Source: Palsa-465 sp963800475
GTDB lineage: Bacteria; Actinomycetota; Thermoleophilia; Solirubrobacterales; Solirubrobacteraceae
DNA length: 64,000 bases
Assembly (NCBI GenBank): GCA_963800475.1
Contig: CAWDAZ010000001.1
Location: 806,001-870,000 of the forward strand
Direction: 5' to 3'
This document shows positions 35,608 through 44,545 of the stretch, in pieces; position 1 is the stretch's first letter, and every line of letters begins with the position of its first letter. The notes beneath the pieces were generated by a model, which saw nothing but the letters and a program-made list of their open reading frames with translations, was not told where the DNA came from and ran no database searches. A program made the translations under genes and the position numbers.

Positions 35608-36171
35608 ATGCTGATCTACTCGATGGGCGTCTCGGTGGACGGCTTTATCGCCGACCGTGAGGGCGCGTTCGGGTGGACGGTCCCCAACGAGGAGCAGTTT
35701 CGCCTCCACACCGCGCAGGTTCGCGAGCTCGGCGGCTATCTGTGCGGCCGCAGGCTTTACGAGACGATGCTGCCGTGGGAGACGGATCCGTCGATGCGCG
35801 GCGACGAGCTTCGGGCCGCGTTCGCCGACGTCTGGTGCGCGATCCCGAAGGTCGTCTTCAGCCGCACGCTCGACAGCGTTCAGGGCAACGCCCGGCTCGC
35901 CACGGCGTCGGTGGCCGAGGAGGTCGCTGCGGCGCTCGACGCGACCGACAAGGACGTCTCGATCGGCGGCGCCGGCCTGGCCGCAGCAGCGATCGAGCTC
36001 GGCCTCGTCGACGAGCTGCGCATGTTCCGCAACCCGATCGTCGTCGGTGGCGGCACGCCGTTCCTGCCGCCGGTCACCGAAGCGGTTCGCCTAGACCTGG
36101 TCGAGACCAGGACGTTCGGCTCGCGCGTGATCTACGAGCGCTACGGGCGCGCCCGCGATCAGTCGGACTGA
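35608..36171 (+). CDS. RibD C-terminal/dihydrofolate reductase-like protein
   Basis: 187 aa. YSMGVSVDGFIADREG at the start and VSIGGAGLAAAAIELGLVDEL in the middle are the DHFR/RibD-C fold markers; RNPIVVGGGTPFLP follows. NADPH-dependent reduction is likely but the substrate is unknown. It lies 14 bp after the ArsR gene. Confidence 0.85.
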   Translation: MLIYSMGVSVDGFIADREGAFGWTVPNEEQFRLHTAQVRELGGYLCGRRLYETMLPWETDPSMRGDELRAAFADVWCAIPKVVFSRTLDSVQGNARLATASVAEEVAAALDATDKDVSIGGAGLAAAAIELGLVDELRMFRNPIVVGGGTPFLPPVTEAVRLDLVETRTFGSRVIYERYGRARDQSD

Positions 36172-36244
36172 CACAGCCGCCCGAGTCATCGGCGCCTTCA
36201 GCGCATACGATGGGGCGATCACACCCCGGGACCAGGAGCTACCG

Positions 36245-36850
36245 ATGAGCGCATTCTTTGACCGTGTCGACGTCGTCCGCCGCCGATATGACGTCCTGCA
36301 ACATCCGTTCTATCTGCGTTGGTCGAGTGGCGAACTCGCTCCTTCCGAGCTCGCGCACTATGCCGGCCAGTACCGCCACGCGGTCGTTGCGCTCGCCGAC
36401 GCCACCGCGCGGACCGGGAACGAAGCGCACGCACAGGAGGAGCGTCAGCACATCGCCCTGTGGGACCAGTTCGTGCGATCGGTGGGCGGCGACACGCGCG
36501 CGGCTCCAATCGATGAGACTGCCGAATGCGTGACGGTGTGGGCCGCCGAGAACCGCGACCGGGCCGCAACCCTGGCGGTGCTGTACGCAATCGAGTCGGC
36601 ACAGCCTGCGATCTCGGAGACAAAACGCGCGGGCCTGGTTCAGCACTACGGCGCCGCTGCGGACAGCGACGCGACCCGGTACTTCGACGTGCACGCCACC
36701 CTCGACCTCGCCCACGCCGCCGAGGACCGCCGGGAGCTCGACGAGCTCGTCACCACGGCGAACGAGGAGCAGCTCTTGGAGCACGTCGCGCGGGCGCTGC
36801 GCGGGAACTGGCAGCTGCTCGACGGGGTCGAGCAAGCGCGCCCGGTCTGA
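36245..36850 (+). CDS. Heme-oxygenase-fold (TenA/PqqC-like) protein
   Basis: 201 aa with AGGAG before the ATG. All-helical: HPFYLRWSSGELAPSELAHY, EERQHIALWDQFVRSVGG, then YFDVHATLDLAHAAEDRREL, the pattern of PqqC-like iron-containing redox or TenA thiaminase-like enzymes. His and Glu positions fit the di-iron subfamily. The reaction is unknown. It stands alone. Confidence 0.75.
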   Translation: MSAFFDRVDVVRRRYDVLQHPFYLRWSSGELAPSELAHYAGQYRHAVVALADATARTGNEAHAQEERQHIALWDQFVRSVGGDTRAAPIDETAECVTVWAAENRDRAATLAVLYAIESAQPAISETKRAGLVQHYGAAADSDATRYFDVHATLDLAHAAEDRRELDELVTTANEEQLLEHVARALRGNWQLLDGVEQARPV

Positions 36851-36874
36851 CGCCGGCCCTCCCGGCGCGCAGAA

Positions 36875-37639
36875 TCAGGCCGGCATCTGGGCCGTGAAGC
36901 TGACGATCGGGGGCGAGTCCAGGAAGGCGTCCCAGAACCCCGTGGGAAACGTCTCGCGACCCACGGCTGAGACCCCGGGCATCACCCAGTCAAAGGAAGC
37001 GAACCCGGCCCTCGCGAACTCGTGCCGGTAGGCGTCTGCCGGGAGGAAGTAGTTGTCGATCTCGAACACGGTGCCGTCCGGGTTGAAGAACCGGTACGTG
37101 ATCGTGGCGCCCTCCTGAGGCTCTGCGTCCCCAACTTTTGTGAACCCGTAGGGGCGATACGTAGTGAAGTGCGCGGGCGGGTTGTCCGGGTAGTCGTTGC
37201 AGCCCACGACCGACCCGCCCGGTCTGAGGAGGCCGTGGACGCTCTCGATCAGGGTTCGTAGTTCGGCCCGAGTCCGGGCGTAGTTGAAGAGGTAGGAGCA
37301 CAGCGCGATGTCGAACCGCTCGTCGAGCTCCACCGTCGCGACGTCGGCGACCACGTACCGGACCCCCAGCGGCGCGCGCGTCTCGGCGCGTTCGGCCAGG
37401 GAGATCATCTCCGCCGAGATGTCGACGCCCACGACGCGAGCCGCGCCGGCCTGGATCAGCTTGCGGGAATAGATGCCCTCGCCGCAGGCGAGGTCTACGA
37501 CCGAGCGGCCGGCCAGATCCGGAAGCAGCTCAAACATCGAGTGCTCCTCCACGAAGCTGCGAAAGGGAAGCCGCTTCGACTCCTGGTAATGCGAGCCGAT
37601 CCGGTCATATTCGTCAGCGACGTGGGAGAAGTCCGTCAC
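36875..37639 (-). CDS. Class I SAM-dependent methyltransferase
   Basis: 254 aa from the GTG at 37639 (AAGG upstream); the longer frame to 37876 overlaps the YdeI gene. Motif I SVVDLACGEGIYSRKL, the acidic loop VVGVDISAEMI, then FDIALCSYLFNYA and LLRPGGSVVGCN. The substrate is unknown. It follows the YdeI gene by four bases, so the two are likely co-transcribed. Confidence 0.88.
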   Translation of the reverse strand: MTDFSHVADEYDRIGSHYQESKRLPFRSFVEEHSMFELLPDLAGRSVVDLACGEGIYSRKLIQAGAARVVGVDISAEMISLAERAETRAPLGVRYVVADVATVELDERFDIALCSYLFNYARTRAELRTLIESVHGLLRPGGSVVGCNDYPDNPPAHFTTYRPYGFTKVGDAEPQEGATITYRFFNPDGTVFEIDNYFLPADAYRHEFARAGFASFDWVMPGVSAVGRETFPTGFWDAFLDSPPIVSFTAQMPA

Positions 37640-37643
37640 CTGG

Positions 37644-37910
37644 CTACCTTCCGGTGCGCTCGCGGTGCTTGCAGCCGGGCCAGCAGCATGGCCGGCGCTG
37701 GCCTTCCTCCAGCTCCTCCTGGGTCCGCCGAATGCGCCGCTCTCGGGTGGGCGCCTGCTTGGCATCCTCGACCCAGCAGATGAACTCGTTGCGAGCCAAC
37801 GGCGTGATGTCGTTCCACGCCTCGAGCGCCGTCGAGTTTGCGAGGAGTGCATTACGCAGGTCCGCGGGCAGTTCATGCACCACGCCGCCGGGCACGCTTG
37901 GGGCGCTCAC
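37644..37910 (-). CDS. YdeI/OmpD-associated family protein
   Basis: 88 aa from a GTG at 37910, or longer to 38057. Family signature: ALLANSTALEAWNDITPLAR, NEFICWVEDAKQAPTRERRI and a C-terminal Cys-rich CCWPGCKHR that is unusual. Family members have been linked to envelope stress or bacteriocin protection, poorly understood. Confidence 0.72.
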   Translation of the reverse strand: MSAPSVPGGVVHELPADLRNALLANSTALEAWNDITPLARNEFICWVEDAKQAPTRERRIRRTQEELEEGQRRPCCWPGCKHRERTGR

Positions 37911-37927
37911 GGCCTCATCGTAATGAG

Positions 37928-38689
37928 CTAGGGAGTCAGGGCCTCGAACTCCGCGTCGCTGAGCTGCATCTCGAGCGCGCCGAGGTTCTCGCGCAGGTGC
38001 TCGAGCGAGAGCGTTCCAGGGATCGGCAGGACCACCGGGGAGCGTTTCAGCAGCCACGCGAGCGCGACCTGCCTCGCAGTCGCGCGATGCCGCATCGCGA
38101 TCTCCTGCAGCGCCGGCGGGGTCTCGCCCTGGAGCGGGAAGTAGGGCACGAACAGGATCTCGTGCTCGGTGCAGTAGTCGATCACGTCCTCGCTGGCGCG
38201 CTCGGCGAGGTTGAAGTGGTTCTGGACCGCCGCGATCGGTACCACCTGCCGGGCGCGCTCGACCTGTTCGACGTTCACGGCCGAGACGCCCACCTCGGCG
38301 ATCTGCCCGGCGTCGCGATAGCCCTTGATCGTCTCGAGGCTGGCCTCGAGGTCGACCTCCGTGTCCACCCGATGGAGGTAGTAGAGATCGACGCGGTCGG
38401 TACGGAGGCGCTGCAGGCTCTCCTCGAACTCGGCCCGGAGCACGTCCGGATGTCCCTTGCGGTAGCCACCCTTGGTCGCGATCACGACCCGATCATGCGA
38501 TCTGCCGAGCGCGGCACCGATCGTCTGCTCGCTGTCCCCGCCGGTGTACAGATGCGCCGTGTCGATGAAGTTGACGCCCGCCTCAACAGCCGCCCGAATG
38601 AACGCCTGGTGCGCCGGCGTGTCGGTGAGGCGGTTCGTGCCGAGGCCGATTCGCGTCAGGTCTGGATCGCCGATCTTCACAGGGCTCAT
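37928..38689 (-). CDS. Aldo/keto reductase
   Basis: 253 aa. The tetrad is visible: Asp and Tyr in FIDTAHLYTGGDSE, Lys in VIATKGGY and His in LYYLHRVD; the cofactor loop follows (LPIPGT). NADPH-dependent carbonyl reduction. It is divergent from the hydrolase at 38716. Confidence 0.92.
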   Translation of the reverse strand: MSPVKIGDPDLTRIGLGTNRLTDTPAHQAFIRAAVEAGVNFIDTAHLYTGGDSEQTIGAALGRSHDRVVIATKGGYRKGHPDVLRAEFEESLQRLRTDRVDLYYLHRVDTEVDLEASLETIKGYRDAGQIAEVGVSAVNVEQVERARQVVPIAAVQNHFNLAERASEDVIDYCTEHEILFVPYFPLQGETPPALQEIAMRHRATARQVALAWLLKRSPVVLPIPGTLSLEHLRENLGALEMQLSDAEFEALTP

Positions 38690-38715
38690 TCTCCCCAGGA
38701 ACTAGGATCGCCGCT

Positions 38716-39588
38716 GTGGCAACGGCCGAGATCAACGGAGCACGACTGTTCTATACGGTCGTCGGGAGTGGCGAACCGTGCCTGACGATGCACGGCGGGC
38801 TTGGACTCGACCACACGCACCTGCATCCGTGGCTCGATCCACTCGGCGACCGGCTGCGGCTCGTCTTCTATGACCATCGCGGCAACGGCCGCTCGGAGCG
38901 GACCGAACCCGAGACGCTCACGTTCGAGCAGTTCTCGGCGGACGCTGAGGGGATTCGGAAACAGCTCGGGTTGGGGAAGGTCGTCTTGCTGGGGCACTCG
39001 TACGGCGGCTTCATCGCGCTCGACTACGCGCTCCGCTACCCCGACTCGATCTCGCGCCTGATCCTGATCTCGACGGCGCCCGCCGTCGACTACTGGCCGG
39101 AGATCCGAGCGAACATGCGCCGCCGCGGCGCGACCAATGAGATGGTCGAATCGTTCGAGAGCGGCAGCTGGACAACGGACGCGGAGCTCGAGGCGCACGT
39201 CGACCTCGTCGGCCACCTCAACTTCGCGGCGGCAAACGAGCGGCTCGCGCGGGAGGTGCTGCGGGACACCGTCTACAGCGCCTACGCGCGGTCGGCCGCG
39301 TTCGACCTACTGGAGACCTACGACGTCGAGCCCCGGCTTGGCGAGATCTCGGTACCGACGTTGGTCGTCGTCGGCCGTGAGGACGTGTTCACACCGATGT
39401 CGCAGGCCGACCGCCTGCACCGCGATATCGCGGGGTCCGAGCTGATCGTGATCGAAGCGGCGGGCCACTTCAACTACGCCGAGCGGCCTGAGTCGTTCTT
39501 CGCCGCCGTGCGGTCGTGGCTAGGCCGCCAGCTCCGCCCGGCGAACGCTCGTCCGCTCGTCGATCCACCAGCGCCCAGCGTCCGATAG
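38716..39588 (+). CDS. Alpha/beta hydrolase, proline-iminopeptidase-like
   Basis: 290 aa with a GTG start. Oxyanion HGGLGLDHTH, nucleophile elbow LLGHSYGGFIAL, then the acid in VVGREDVFTP and His in AAGHFNYAE. The substrate is unknown. It is followed by an SRPBCC gene 10 bp later. Confidence 0.9.
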   Translation: MATAEINGARLFYTVVGSGEPCLTMHGGLGLDHTHLHPWLDPLGDRLRLVFYDHRGNGRSERTEPETLTFEQFSADAEGIRKQLGLGKVVLLGHSYGGFIALDYALRYPDSISRLILISTAPAVDYWPEIRANMRRRGATNEMVESFESGSWTTDAELEAHVDLVGHLNFAAANERLAREVLRDTVYSAYARSAAFDLLETYDVEPRLGEISVPTLVVVGREDVFTPMSQADRLHRDIAGSELIVIEAAGHFNYAERPESFFAAVRSWLGRQLRPANARPLVDPPAPSVR

Positions 39589-39598
39589 AAATCATCGG

Positions 39599-40069
39599 GT
39601 GCCGTCACTCGCGCCGATCGACCAGAGCTATTTCGACGTTGCGCCGCAGCGGTTCGCCCACACCTGGTCGATCGCTCAGCCGGCCGAAGCGGTGTGGGGT
39701 GAGCTCACCGGCGAGCGACCGCTGCACTGGTGCCGCGGGTTGAGCACGGCCTGGACGTCCCCGCGGCCGTTCGGGGTCGGTACGACCCGCCGTGCCAAGG
39801 TGCTCGGCGGAGCGCTGACCGGGGAGGAGCACTTCTTCATCTGGGATGAGGGGCGCCGCTACGCGTTCTACTTCACGCACGCGAACCTGCCGGTGTTCTC
39901 GAGCGTTGCCGAGGACTACGTGGTGGAACCCGACGGCGCCGACCGCTGTCGCTTCACGTGGAGAGTCGCGATGACACCGACGACCCTCGGCAAACCGGGG
40001 GCGCCGCTCAACAAGCTCCTGTTCGACCGCTTCTTCCAGGACACCGGTCGCTACTTCAACGCGTCCTGA
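39599..40069 (+). CDS. SRPBCC (START-like) family protein
   Basis: 156 aa, GTG start. A hydrophobic-cavity fold typical of polyketide cyclase/dehydrase-like proteins (AHTWSIAQPAEAVWGEL, then FTWRVAMTPT). It binds or processes a hydrophobic ligand; nothing more can be said. Confidence 0.72.
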   Translation: MPSLAPIDQSYFDVAPQRFAHTWSIAQPAEAVWGELTGERPLHWCRGLSTAWTSPRPFGVGTTRRAKVLGGALTGEEHFFIWDEGRRYAFYFTHANLPVFSSVAEDYVVEPDGADRCRFTWRVAMTPTTLGKPGAPLNKLLFDRFFQDTGRYFNAS

Positions 40070-40091
40070 GGCACGGCACGCGCTCCGGTGT

Positions 40092-41705
40092 TCAGCCTCC
40101 GAGCGCGGACGCCAAGGCGCTGCGGAGCGCTGTCGCAGGATCTGGCGGGGCAGAACGGGCGCGCCAGGCGACGAAGCCGTCTGGGCGCACCAGGACGGCG
40201 CCGTCGGGTTCGATCCCGTACAGCTCCTCGCCGCGTCCTCCGGCCTGAAGCGCGTGAGCGGTGAGGGGGAGCTTGCCGGCGACGTCTCGCGCCGCGCGCA
40301 TCCACGGCTCACCCTCGGCGCCGCTGATCACGACGATCCCTTCGCCGAACAGATCGAGCGTTGAGCGGCCATCCTCGAGCCACAGGTGCGGCGCGCGGGC
40401 GCCGGGCCGGGCGTTCTGAACGTAGTCGCGCATCGGGTTCTCCACGGCCGGGGTCTCGGAGCCGTCCGGGACGATCGCGGCGGACTCGTACGTGTAGCCG
40501 AGGTCCATACCCTGCCGCGTGCCGATCGCGCCGCGTGCGGCGATCGCCGACCTCACGGTGTCGAGATCTCCGGCGCGGACCGCCTCGGCCATCCGGATCA
40601 TTCCCTCGCCTCGGCCGGCCGAGTAGTCGACGTTGCGCTGGGCTACCGCACGGCGCTCCGGCTCATAGGTGTCGAGCAGCGAGGCGCCCGCCCAACCGGC
40701 GGCGACGGCGCCCACCTTCCAGGCCACGTTGTGGGCCGAGGCGATCCCGGTGTTCATCCCGACCCCGCCATCCGGGGTGGTGCGATGGGCCGCGTCGCCG
40801 GTCAGGACGATCCGTCCCACCCTGAAGGTGTCGGAAAGCTCAGCCCCCATGATCCACGAGCCGACGCTCAACACCTCGACCCCGAGGCCGGACAACCCCG
40901 CCGCCTGACGGATGATCTCCACGCAGCGCTCCGGTGGGAAGTCCTCGACGCGCTCGCCCTCGACCAGATTGCGATGCAGGATCCACTCGTCAGCACCGTC
41001 GAGGGTGATGAACGCGCCGACCAGCTCGGGGGTCAGGATCGAGTAGCTCCACGCGGGGCGCTCGGCGACGAGCAGGCCCAGCGGCGCGCGAAAGAAGACG
41101 TTGACGAAGTGCCCCATGTCCCCCTCGCCGGTGCGGCCGATTCCCAATCCCTGGCGGATCTTGCTGTTGTTGCCGTCGGCGGCGATCACCCAGCCCGCAC
41201 GGATGCTCGAGGCCTGACCGTTGCCGCGATCCGTGAGCGCGACGGTCACGCCCGAGTCGTCCTGCGAGACGTCGCCGACGTCATACTCGTAGCGGATCTC
41301 GGCGACCTCGTGGGAAGCCGCTCGAGCGCGCAGCACCGCCTCGGTGATGTGCTGCGGACAGCGAAGCGAGGACGTCGGACTGGGCGGATCCGTGACCCCC
41401 GCGTCGGGGTCAGGCGTGGCCGTGCGCCCGAGCTCCTCGCCGGAGAGCGTCGTGGTCCAGATCATCTGGCCGCAGAACTCGGCGGGTACCCCTCTGGCGC
41501 GCATCTCGTCCTCGGCACCCCATTCACGCAACAGCTCCGCGGTTCGCTGCATCACCCCGACCGCCTTTGGGTGATGGAGCGGCTCGGCGTGGCGTTCCAC
41601 GAGCAGATGCTCGACGCCGAGCCGCGACAGGGTCAGCGACGCAGCCAGACCACAAGGCCCTCCACCGACGATTAAGACCGGCACCTCAGCAACCGAATCA
41701 GGCAT
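40092..41705 (-). CDS. FAD-dependent aromatic monooxygenase (PheA/TfdB type)
   Basis: 537 aa. FAD motif VLIVGGGPCGLAASLTLSRL, DG motif VIAADGNNSKIRQGLG and GD motif IVLTGDAAHRTTPDGGVGMN; a C-terminal thioredoxin-like domain follows. It hydroxylates a phenol or polyketide-like ring with NAD(P)H and O2. Convergent with the SRPBCC gene. Confidence 0.9.
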   Translation of the reverse strand: MPDSVAEVPVLIVGGGPCGLAASLTLSRLGVEHLLVERHAEPLHHPKAVGVMQRTAELLREWGAEDEMRARGVPAEFCGQMIWTTTLSGEELGRTATPDPDAGVTDPPSPTSSLRCPQHITEAVLRARAASHEVAEIRYEYDVGDVSQDDSGVTVALTDRGNGQASSIRAGWVIAADGNNSKIRQGLGIGRTGEGDMGHFVNVFFRAPLGLLVAERPAWSYSILTPELVGAFITLDGADEWILHRNLVEGERVEDFPPERCVEIIRQAAGLSGLGVEVLSVGSWIMGAELSDTFRVGRIVLTGDAAHRTTPDGGVGMNTGIASAHNVAWKVGAVAAGWAGASLLDTYEPERRAVAQRNVDYSAGRGEGMIRMAEAVRAGDLDTVRSAIAARGAIGTRQGMDLGYTYESAAIVPDGSETPAVENPMRDYVQNARPGARAPHLWLEDGRSTLDLFGEGIVVISGAEGEPWMRAARDVAGKLPLTAHALQAGGRGEELYGIEPDGAVLVRPDGFVAWRARSAPPDPATALRSALASALGG

Positions 41706-41784
41706 TCACCTCTCCTCTCAGCCCAAACCGACGACCACGGAGCAGCTCCGCTCGCGATCGCGCCCCAACTCGACCCGAGCCTAA

Positions 41785-41898
41785 CGAGTCGGCATCGTCG
41801 TCGCCTACCACGCGCACCTGCTCGGCGACGTGTTCCTCGGGTCGATCGCGGACAGGGTCGCCCATCACGCCCACTGTCCGGTGATGGTGGTCCGCTGA
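41785..41898 (+). pseudogene. C-terminal remnant of a UspA (universal stress protein) gene
   Basis: After a TAA at 41782 the frame encodes about 37 residues ending LLGDVFLGSIADRVAHHAHC then PVMVVR and stop, which is the C-terminal third of UspA with the ATP-binding G-x9-G(S/T) loop worn. The upstream two thirds are absent. It is followed by a strong hairpin. Confidence 0.65.
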
Positions 41899-41908
41899 CG
41901 CGCGACGC

Positions 41909-41944
41909 CGAGGGCCCGCCCGAGCGAGCTCGGACGGGCCCTCG
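41909..41944 (+). terminator. Strong hairpin after the UspA remnant
   Basis: A 17-bp stem with one mismatch and a 2-base loop (CGAGGGCCCGCCCGAGC, GA, then the complement). No U run follows, as is common in high-GC actinomycete terminators. It probably ended the original usp transcript. Confidence 0.65.
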
Positions 41945-42045
41945 CCGGGCGCGATCAACCGATCAAGAGTGTCAAGGGGGTTCATCCGGCGGCGGGCTTC
42001 AGGCTGCCGGTGTTCAGCGATCCGTCGCCGTCCTATGCTCCGACG

Positions 42046-42987
42046 ATGCCCGACGCCGAGGTCGTCCTTCGCCGCGCCAAGCGCCCACTCGTGATCGGGA
42101 TGGGCGGCGGCGGCGACATCGTCGGCGCGCTTGCGACGGCGGAGGCGGCCCGGCTGTACGACGGCGCCGACCCGTTGCTGGGCGGCGTGTCGTGGGAGCG
42201 GCGCCCGATCGATCCCGCGCCGGGTCCCAGGAGCGCCGCCGAGATCGAGGGCGCCGAGCAGCTCGCGCCGGGGATCCTGCTCGCCGGCCCCGACACGCGC
42301 GTCCGCGGGCGCGAGGTGTTCTTCGCCGAGTCGCACATGGCGCGTTTCCTCGGGCAGCGGACCGTGCTGATCGACGTGAGCGTCGGTGCGCGGGCGATCG
42401 CCGAGGGGATCGCGCTGGTCGCGGACCGGTTCGGCTGCGATTTGTCGGTATTCGTCGACGTCGGCGGCGACGTGCTCGCCCATGGTGACGAGCCGGGGCT
42501 CCGGAGCCCGCTCGCAGACGCGATCATGCTCGCCGCCGCGTCCCGCCTCGACGCTGTCGGTCATCGTGTACTGCTCGGGGTATTCGGCACCGGCTGCGAC
42601 GCCGAGCTGACTCCCCGCGAGGTGCTGGCCCGCCTCAGCGACGTCGCGACGGCGGGCGGGCTGGCTGGGGCGAGGGGGCTGACAGCCCCGGTCGCGGACC
42701 GGCTCGAGGGCGCGATGCGGCTGGTTCCCACCGAGGCGAGCGCGCAGGCGGTGCGCGCGTTCAGGGGCGCGTTCGGGACCGCCTCGATCCGCGGCGGAAC
42801 GCGAACCCTCGAGCTGTCGGCGCTCGCGGCGGTGACGCTGTACCTCGACGTCGCGGCGACGATCGAGGCCGCGGGACGACTCGCCAACGCCGTCGGGGGT
42901 GCCGAGGACCTCGATCAGGCCAACGAGGCGCTGCACGCGTTGGGCGTGCGCACAGAGCTCGACCTCGAGCGCGAGGCCGCCGCGTAG
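42046..42987 (+). CDS. DUF1152 family protein
   Basis: 313 aa from the ATG at 42046. A nucleotide-like glycine motif VIGMGGGGDIVGALATAEAA near the start and VFVDVGGDVLAHGDE in the middle are family signatures. The function is unresolved. Convergent with the DUF2277 gene. Confidence 0.85.
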   Translation: MPDAEVVLRRAKRPLVIGMGGGGDIVGALATAEAARLYDGADPLLGGVSWERRPIDPAPGPRSAAEIEGAEQLAPGILLAGPDTRVRGREVFFAESHMARFLGQRTVLIDVSVGARAIAEGIALVADRFGCDLSVFVDVGGDVLAHGDEPGLRSPLADAIMLAAASRLDAVGHRVLLGVFGTGCDAELTPREVLARLSDVATAGGLAGARGLTAPVADRLEGAMRLVPTEASAQAVRAFRGAFGTASIRGGTRTLELSALAAVTLYLDVAATIEAAGRLANAVGGAEDLDQANEALHALGVRTELDLEREAAA

Positions 42988-43004
42988 CCGAGTGGCCGCC
43001 GCGC

Positions 43005-43033
43005 CGCTACGCCGCCGCTCAGGCGGCGTAGCG
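43005..43033. terminator. Bidirectional hairpin between convergent genes
   Basis: Perfect 12-bp stem (CGCTACGCCGCC and its complement) with a 5-base loop. It overlaps the DUF2277 stop codon and follows the DUF1152 stop by 18 bases, so it can serve both transcripts. Confidence 0.65.
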
Positions 43034-43288
43034 CTCGGCGGCGCGGGCCCGCCGCTTCGCGGCCTCGACCTCGCGATTCTTGGGAGTGGCGTTCGTCGAG
43101 AGCTGATCGAGCAGTTGCACGGAGGCCGCCGCGACGGCCTCGATCGCCTGCTCGAAGGCCTCCTGGTTGGCCCGCGAGGGCTTGTTGAACCCGCTGATCT
43201 TCCGCACGTACTGCAGGGCCGCGGCCCTGACCTCGTCATCGGTGGCGGGTGGGTCGAAGTTGTAGAGCGTTCGGATGTTGCGGCACAT
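43019..43288 (-). CDS. DUF2277 family protein
   Basis: 89 aa from the ATG at 43288; the large frame that contains it is mostly a shadow of the kinase gene. It begins MCRNIRTLYNFDPPAT, the invariant start of this family, and continues with RYVRKISGF-like and NQEAFEQAIEAVAAASVQLL helices. The function is unknown. It is divergent from the kinase gene with only 42 bp between. Confidence 0.88.
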   Translation of the reverse strand: MCRNIRTLYNFDPPATDDEVRAAALQYVRKISGFNKPSRANQEAFEQAIEAVAAASVQLLDQLSTNATPKNREVEAAKRRARAAERYAA

Positions 43289-43330
43289 GGTCTGGAGCGT
43301 AATGCGTGCGCAGCCGGAGAGAATCAAGCG

Positions 43331-44545
43331 ATGGATCCAGCGCGACGGATGCTCGCGGGCCGGTACCGGCTCGAGGAGGTGATCGGGCGTGGCGGGATGA
43401 GCACGGTGTACCGCGCCACCGACACCGTGCTCGGCCGGACGGTCGCGGTCAAGGTGCTGCTGGCCGGGCTCGCCGACGAGGACCCGGCGTACATCGCCCG
43501 GTTCCAGCGCGAGGCGCGCGCCGCCGCGGCGCTGCACGACCGCGCGGTCGTCGCCGTGTACGACGTCGGCGTCGACGGGGACACGCGCTTCATCGTGATG
43601 GAGCACGTCGAGGGGAGCAGCCTTGCCGCGTTGCTGCGGGGTGGACGGCCGCTCTCGGTCGAGCAGGCGCTCCGGATCAGCGCGCAGGTGGCGGACGCGC
43701 TCGGCGCGGCCCACGCCGCCGGGATCGTGCATCGCGACATCAAGCCCGCCAACGTCATGGTCACGGATGCCGGCGCCGTCAAGGTGCTCGATTTCGGGGT
43801 CGCGCGGATGCTCGACGGGACGACGATCACGCAGGCGGCATCGGTGCTCGGCACCGCCGCCTACATGGCGCCCGAGCGCGCGCTCGGCGAGCCGGGCGAC
43901 GCGCCCGCCGACATCTACGCCTTGGGCTGCCTGCTGTACGCGATGCTGACCGGAGCCCCGCCGTTCCGGGGCGAGCACGCGGCGGCGCTGCTGCACCAGC
44001 ACGTCAACTCGGCTCCGCGGCCGGTCCGCGACCTGCGAGCCGGCATCCCACCGGAGGCCGACGCGCTGGTGGCGGAGATGCTCGCGAAGGATCCCGGGGC
44101 CCGGCCGGATGACGCTGAGCGGGTGGGGGAGCGGCTCGCGGCGCTCGCGGCGCCGCCGGATCCGACCGCCCCGACCCGGCCGATCGCCGTCACCGCCCCG
44201 ACCCGCGTGATCGGGCGAGCTCCGGCGCCCGCACAGCGCCACCGCCGGGCGCTGACCGCGACGATCGTGGCGGCCGCGATCGCACTGGCGGTGGTGCTGC
44301 TCGGCTTCGGGGCCTCCTCGCGGAAGTCGCCCCCGGCGAGCACGCCCGCACGCCCCCCGACGACGGCGGCGACCACGGCCACGGCCCCGCCCGCTGTGCA
44401 CACCGCGCCACCCGTTTCCGCTCATACCACGCCGGCGCCGCCTCAAGCACATCCACACGGAGGGCCCGGTCACGCCGGCGGCCCGCCTCGCGGGCACGCC
44501 AAGCACCCCCACAAGGGCCCTCACCCAGCCGGCAAGGGAGGCTAG
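43331..44545 (+). CDS. Membrane Ser/Thr protein kinase (PknB-like)
   Basis: 404 aa from the ATG at 43331. The kinase domain is complete: GRGGMSTVYRA, VAVKVLL (Lys), HRDIKPANV, DFGVAR and MAPERAL. One membrane segment (about residues 300-320, TIVAAAIALAVVLLGFG) separates it from an extracellular Pro/Thr/His/Gly-rich tail without PASTA repeats. It signals from the envelope. The His-rich end (AHPHGGPGHAGG) may bind metal. Confidence 0.92.
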   Translation: MDPARRMLAGRYRLEEVIGRGGMSTVYRATDTVLGRTVAVKVLLAGLADEDPAYIARFQREARAAAALHDRAVVAVYDVGVDGDTRFIVMEHVEGSSLAALLRGGRPLSVEQALRISAQVADALGAAHAAGIVHRDIKPANVMVTDAGAVKVLDFGVARMLDGTTITQAASVLGTAAYMAPERALGEPGDAPADIYALGCLLYAMLTGAPPFRGEHAAALLHQHVNSAPRPVRDLRAGIPPEADALVAEMLAKDPGARPDDAERVGERLAALAAPPDPTAPTRPIAVTAPTRVIGRAPAPAQRHRRALTATIVAAAIALAVVLLGFGASSRKSPPASTPARPPTTAATTATAPPAVHTAPPVSAHTTPAPPQAHPHGGPGHAGGPPRGHAKHPHKGPHPAGKGG

